A stretch of DNA of 64,000 nucleotides from a bacterium (GTDB taxonomy: Bacteria; Campylobacterota; Campylobacteria; Campylobacterales; Sulfurimonadaceae), in NCBI GenBank assembly GCA_018825665.1, contig JAHJEG010000011.1:1-64000 (forward strand), written 5' to 3'. Positions 63,752 through 64,000 of this stretch are shown here, piece by piece; within the stretch, counting starts at the first letter, position 1; the number at the start of each line of letters is the position of its first letter. A program made the translations under genes and the position numbers. The notes below the pieces were generated by a model. That model was given only the letters and a program-made list of their open reading frames with translations, was not told the DNA's origin and did no database searches.

Positions 63752-64000
63752 TGATTATAAGAAAACTTTTTAAATTTGAAAATGCTCATATAGTCAGAGG
63801 ATGCTCCAGCATAAAGTGCAGAAGCTCCATTCATGGACATTCCTACAAGGTTGAGTTGCTTTTTGAATCAAACTTTTTGGATAATGGACAGATGGTGTAT
63901 GACTTTGGACTCATGAAGCAGAACATGAAAGCTTTGGTTGAGAGTTTTGACCATGCCGTAGCTCTTTGGAATGGTGATGATGAAGCGTATCTTCATGATA
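63751..64000 (+). CDS. queD: 6-carboxytetrahydropterin synthase QueD (5' part)
   Basis: The frame starts at the ATG overlapping the queE stop and runs off the window after 83 codons. FKFENAHIVRGCSSIKCRSS and IHGHSYKVE show the zinc-binding histidines and catalytic cysteine of the QueD/6-pyruvoyltetrahydropterin synthase family; YDFGLMKQNMK and FDHAVALW follow in the usual order. QueD supplies the substrate of QueE. The 3' end is outside the window. Confidence 0.9.
   Translation, partial: MIIRKLFKFENAHIVRGCSSIKCRSSIHGHSYKVELLFESNFLDNGQMVYDFGLMKQNMKALVESFDHAVALWNGDDEAYLHD

Overview
The window is chromosomal DNA from a free-living Campylobacterota (epsilonproteobacterium), most likely a Sulfurimonas/Sulfuricurvum-like lineage (inference). 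The pointers are: purA followed by FliJ-like and MotE-like genes, as in Helicobacter; a four-subunit pyruvate:acceptor oxidoreductase; a ccoNOQP cbb3 oxidase; a petABC operon with a di-haem cytochrome c subunit; short HisZ, LuxS, MnmD and AddAB proteins of the group's type; and promoters with a clear TATAAT-like -10 but little -35. No prophage, transposon, CRISPR array or rRNA operon was seen.

Layout. 0-0.3 kb: tRNA-Cys, tRNA-Leu and tRNA-Gly on the minus strand. 0.4-13.7 kb: housekeeping genes (ilvD, thrS-infC, an exporter, rdgB, uppP, an aminotransferase, hisZ, purA, fliJ-like and motE-like genes, DUF507, carA). 13.9-18.8 kb: cbb3 oxidase operon with small accessory proteins and FixH. 18.8-23.9 kb: addB-addA. 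24-28.6 kb: a complete oxidative Entner-Doudoroff operon (zwf, pgl, edd, eda), convergent with pgm. 30.4-36.7 kb: a glucosylglycerate operon (phosphatase, glycerate kinase, GT81 synthase, GH13 phosphorylase), then galU and a Nudix gene. 36.8-37.6 kb: rplM-rpsI. 37.8-41.3 kb: an unknown anchored protein, an orphan peptide-type binding protein and a HAD phosphatase. 41.4-44.6 kb: porCDAB. 44.8-46.9 kb: luxS, two unknown genes, mnmD. 46.9-50.1 kb: PhnD-like binding protein plus membrane diguanylate cyclase. 50.1-53.8 kb: a minus-strand operon (duplicated-motif unknown, Sel1 protein, ribE, flhX, recQ). 53.9-56.8 kb: mnmG and a GT-B-like unknown. 56.8-59.7 kb: petABC. 60-61.9 kb: a porin with a large 5' UTR hairpin, and a SHOCT lipoprotein. 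62-64 kb: moaA, queE and the start of queD.

How the genes fit together. The 24-36 kb block can be read as one carbon module. GalU and GpgS/GpgP make glucosylglycerate from glucose-1-phosphate and 3-phosphoglycerate. GgaP splits it back to glucose-1-phosphate and glycerate. Pgm feeds the glucose unit into Zwf-Pgl-Edd-Eda, and glycerate kinase returns the glycerate to central metabolism. PetABC and CcoNOQP form an aerobic respiratory chain, and PorCDAB links pyruvate with acetyl-CoA.

The most unusual signal belongs to no gene. An 11-base word, GGCATGTGGAA (TTCCACATGCC on the other strand), almost always preceded by a pyrimidine, occurs at least 16 times exactly and about nine more times with one mismatch. 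It lies in both orientations and in several reading frames; one pair forms a hairpin between convergent genes and one copy covers a start codon. It behaves like a DNA uptake sequence or another genome-wide recognition word. A second oddity is the phosphatase gene at 30426, which seems to start at an AUC codon.
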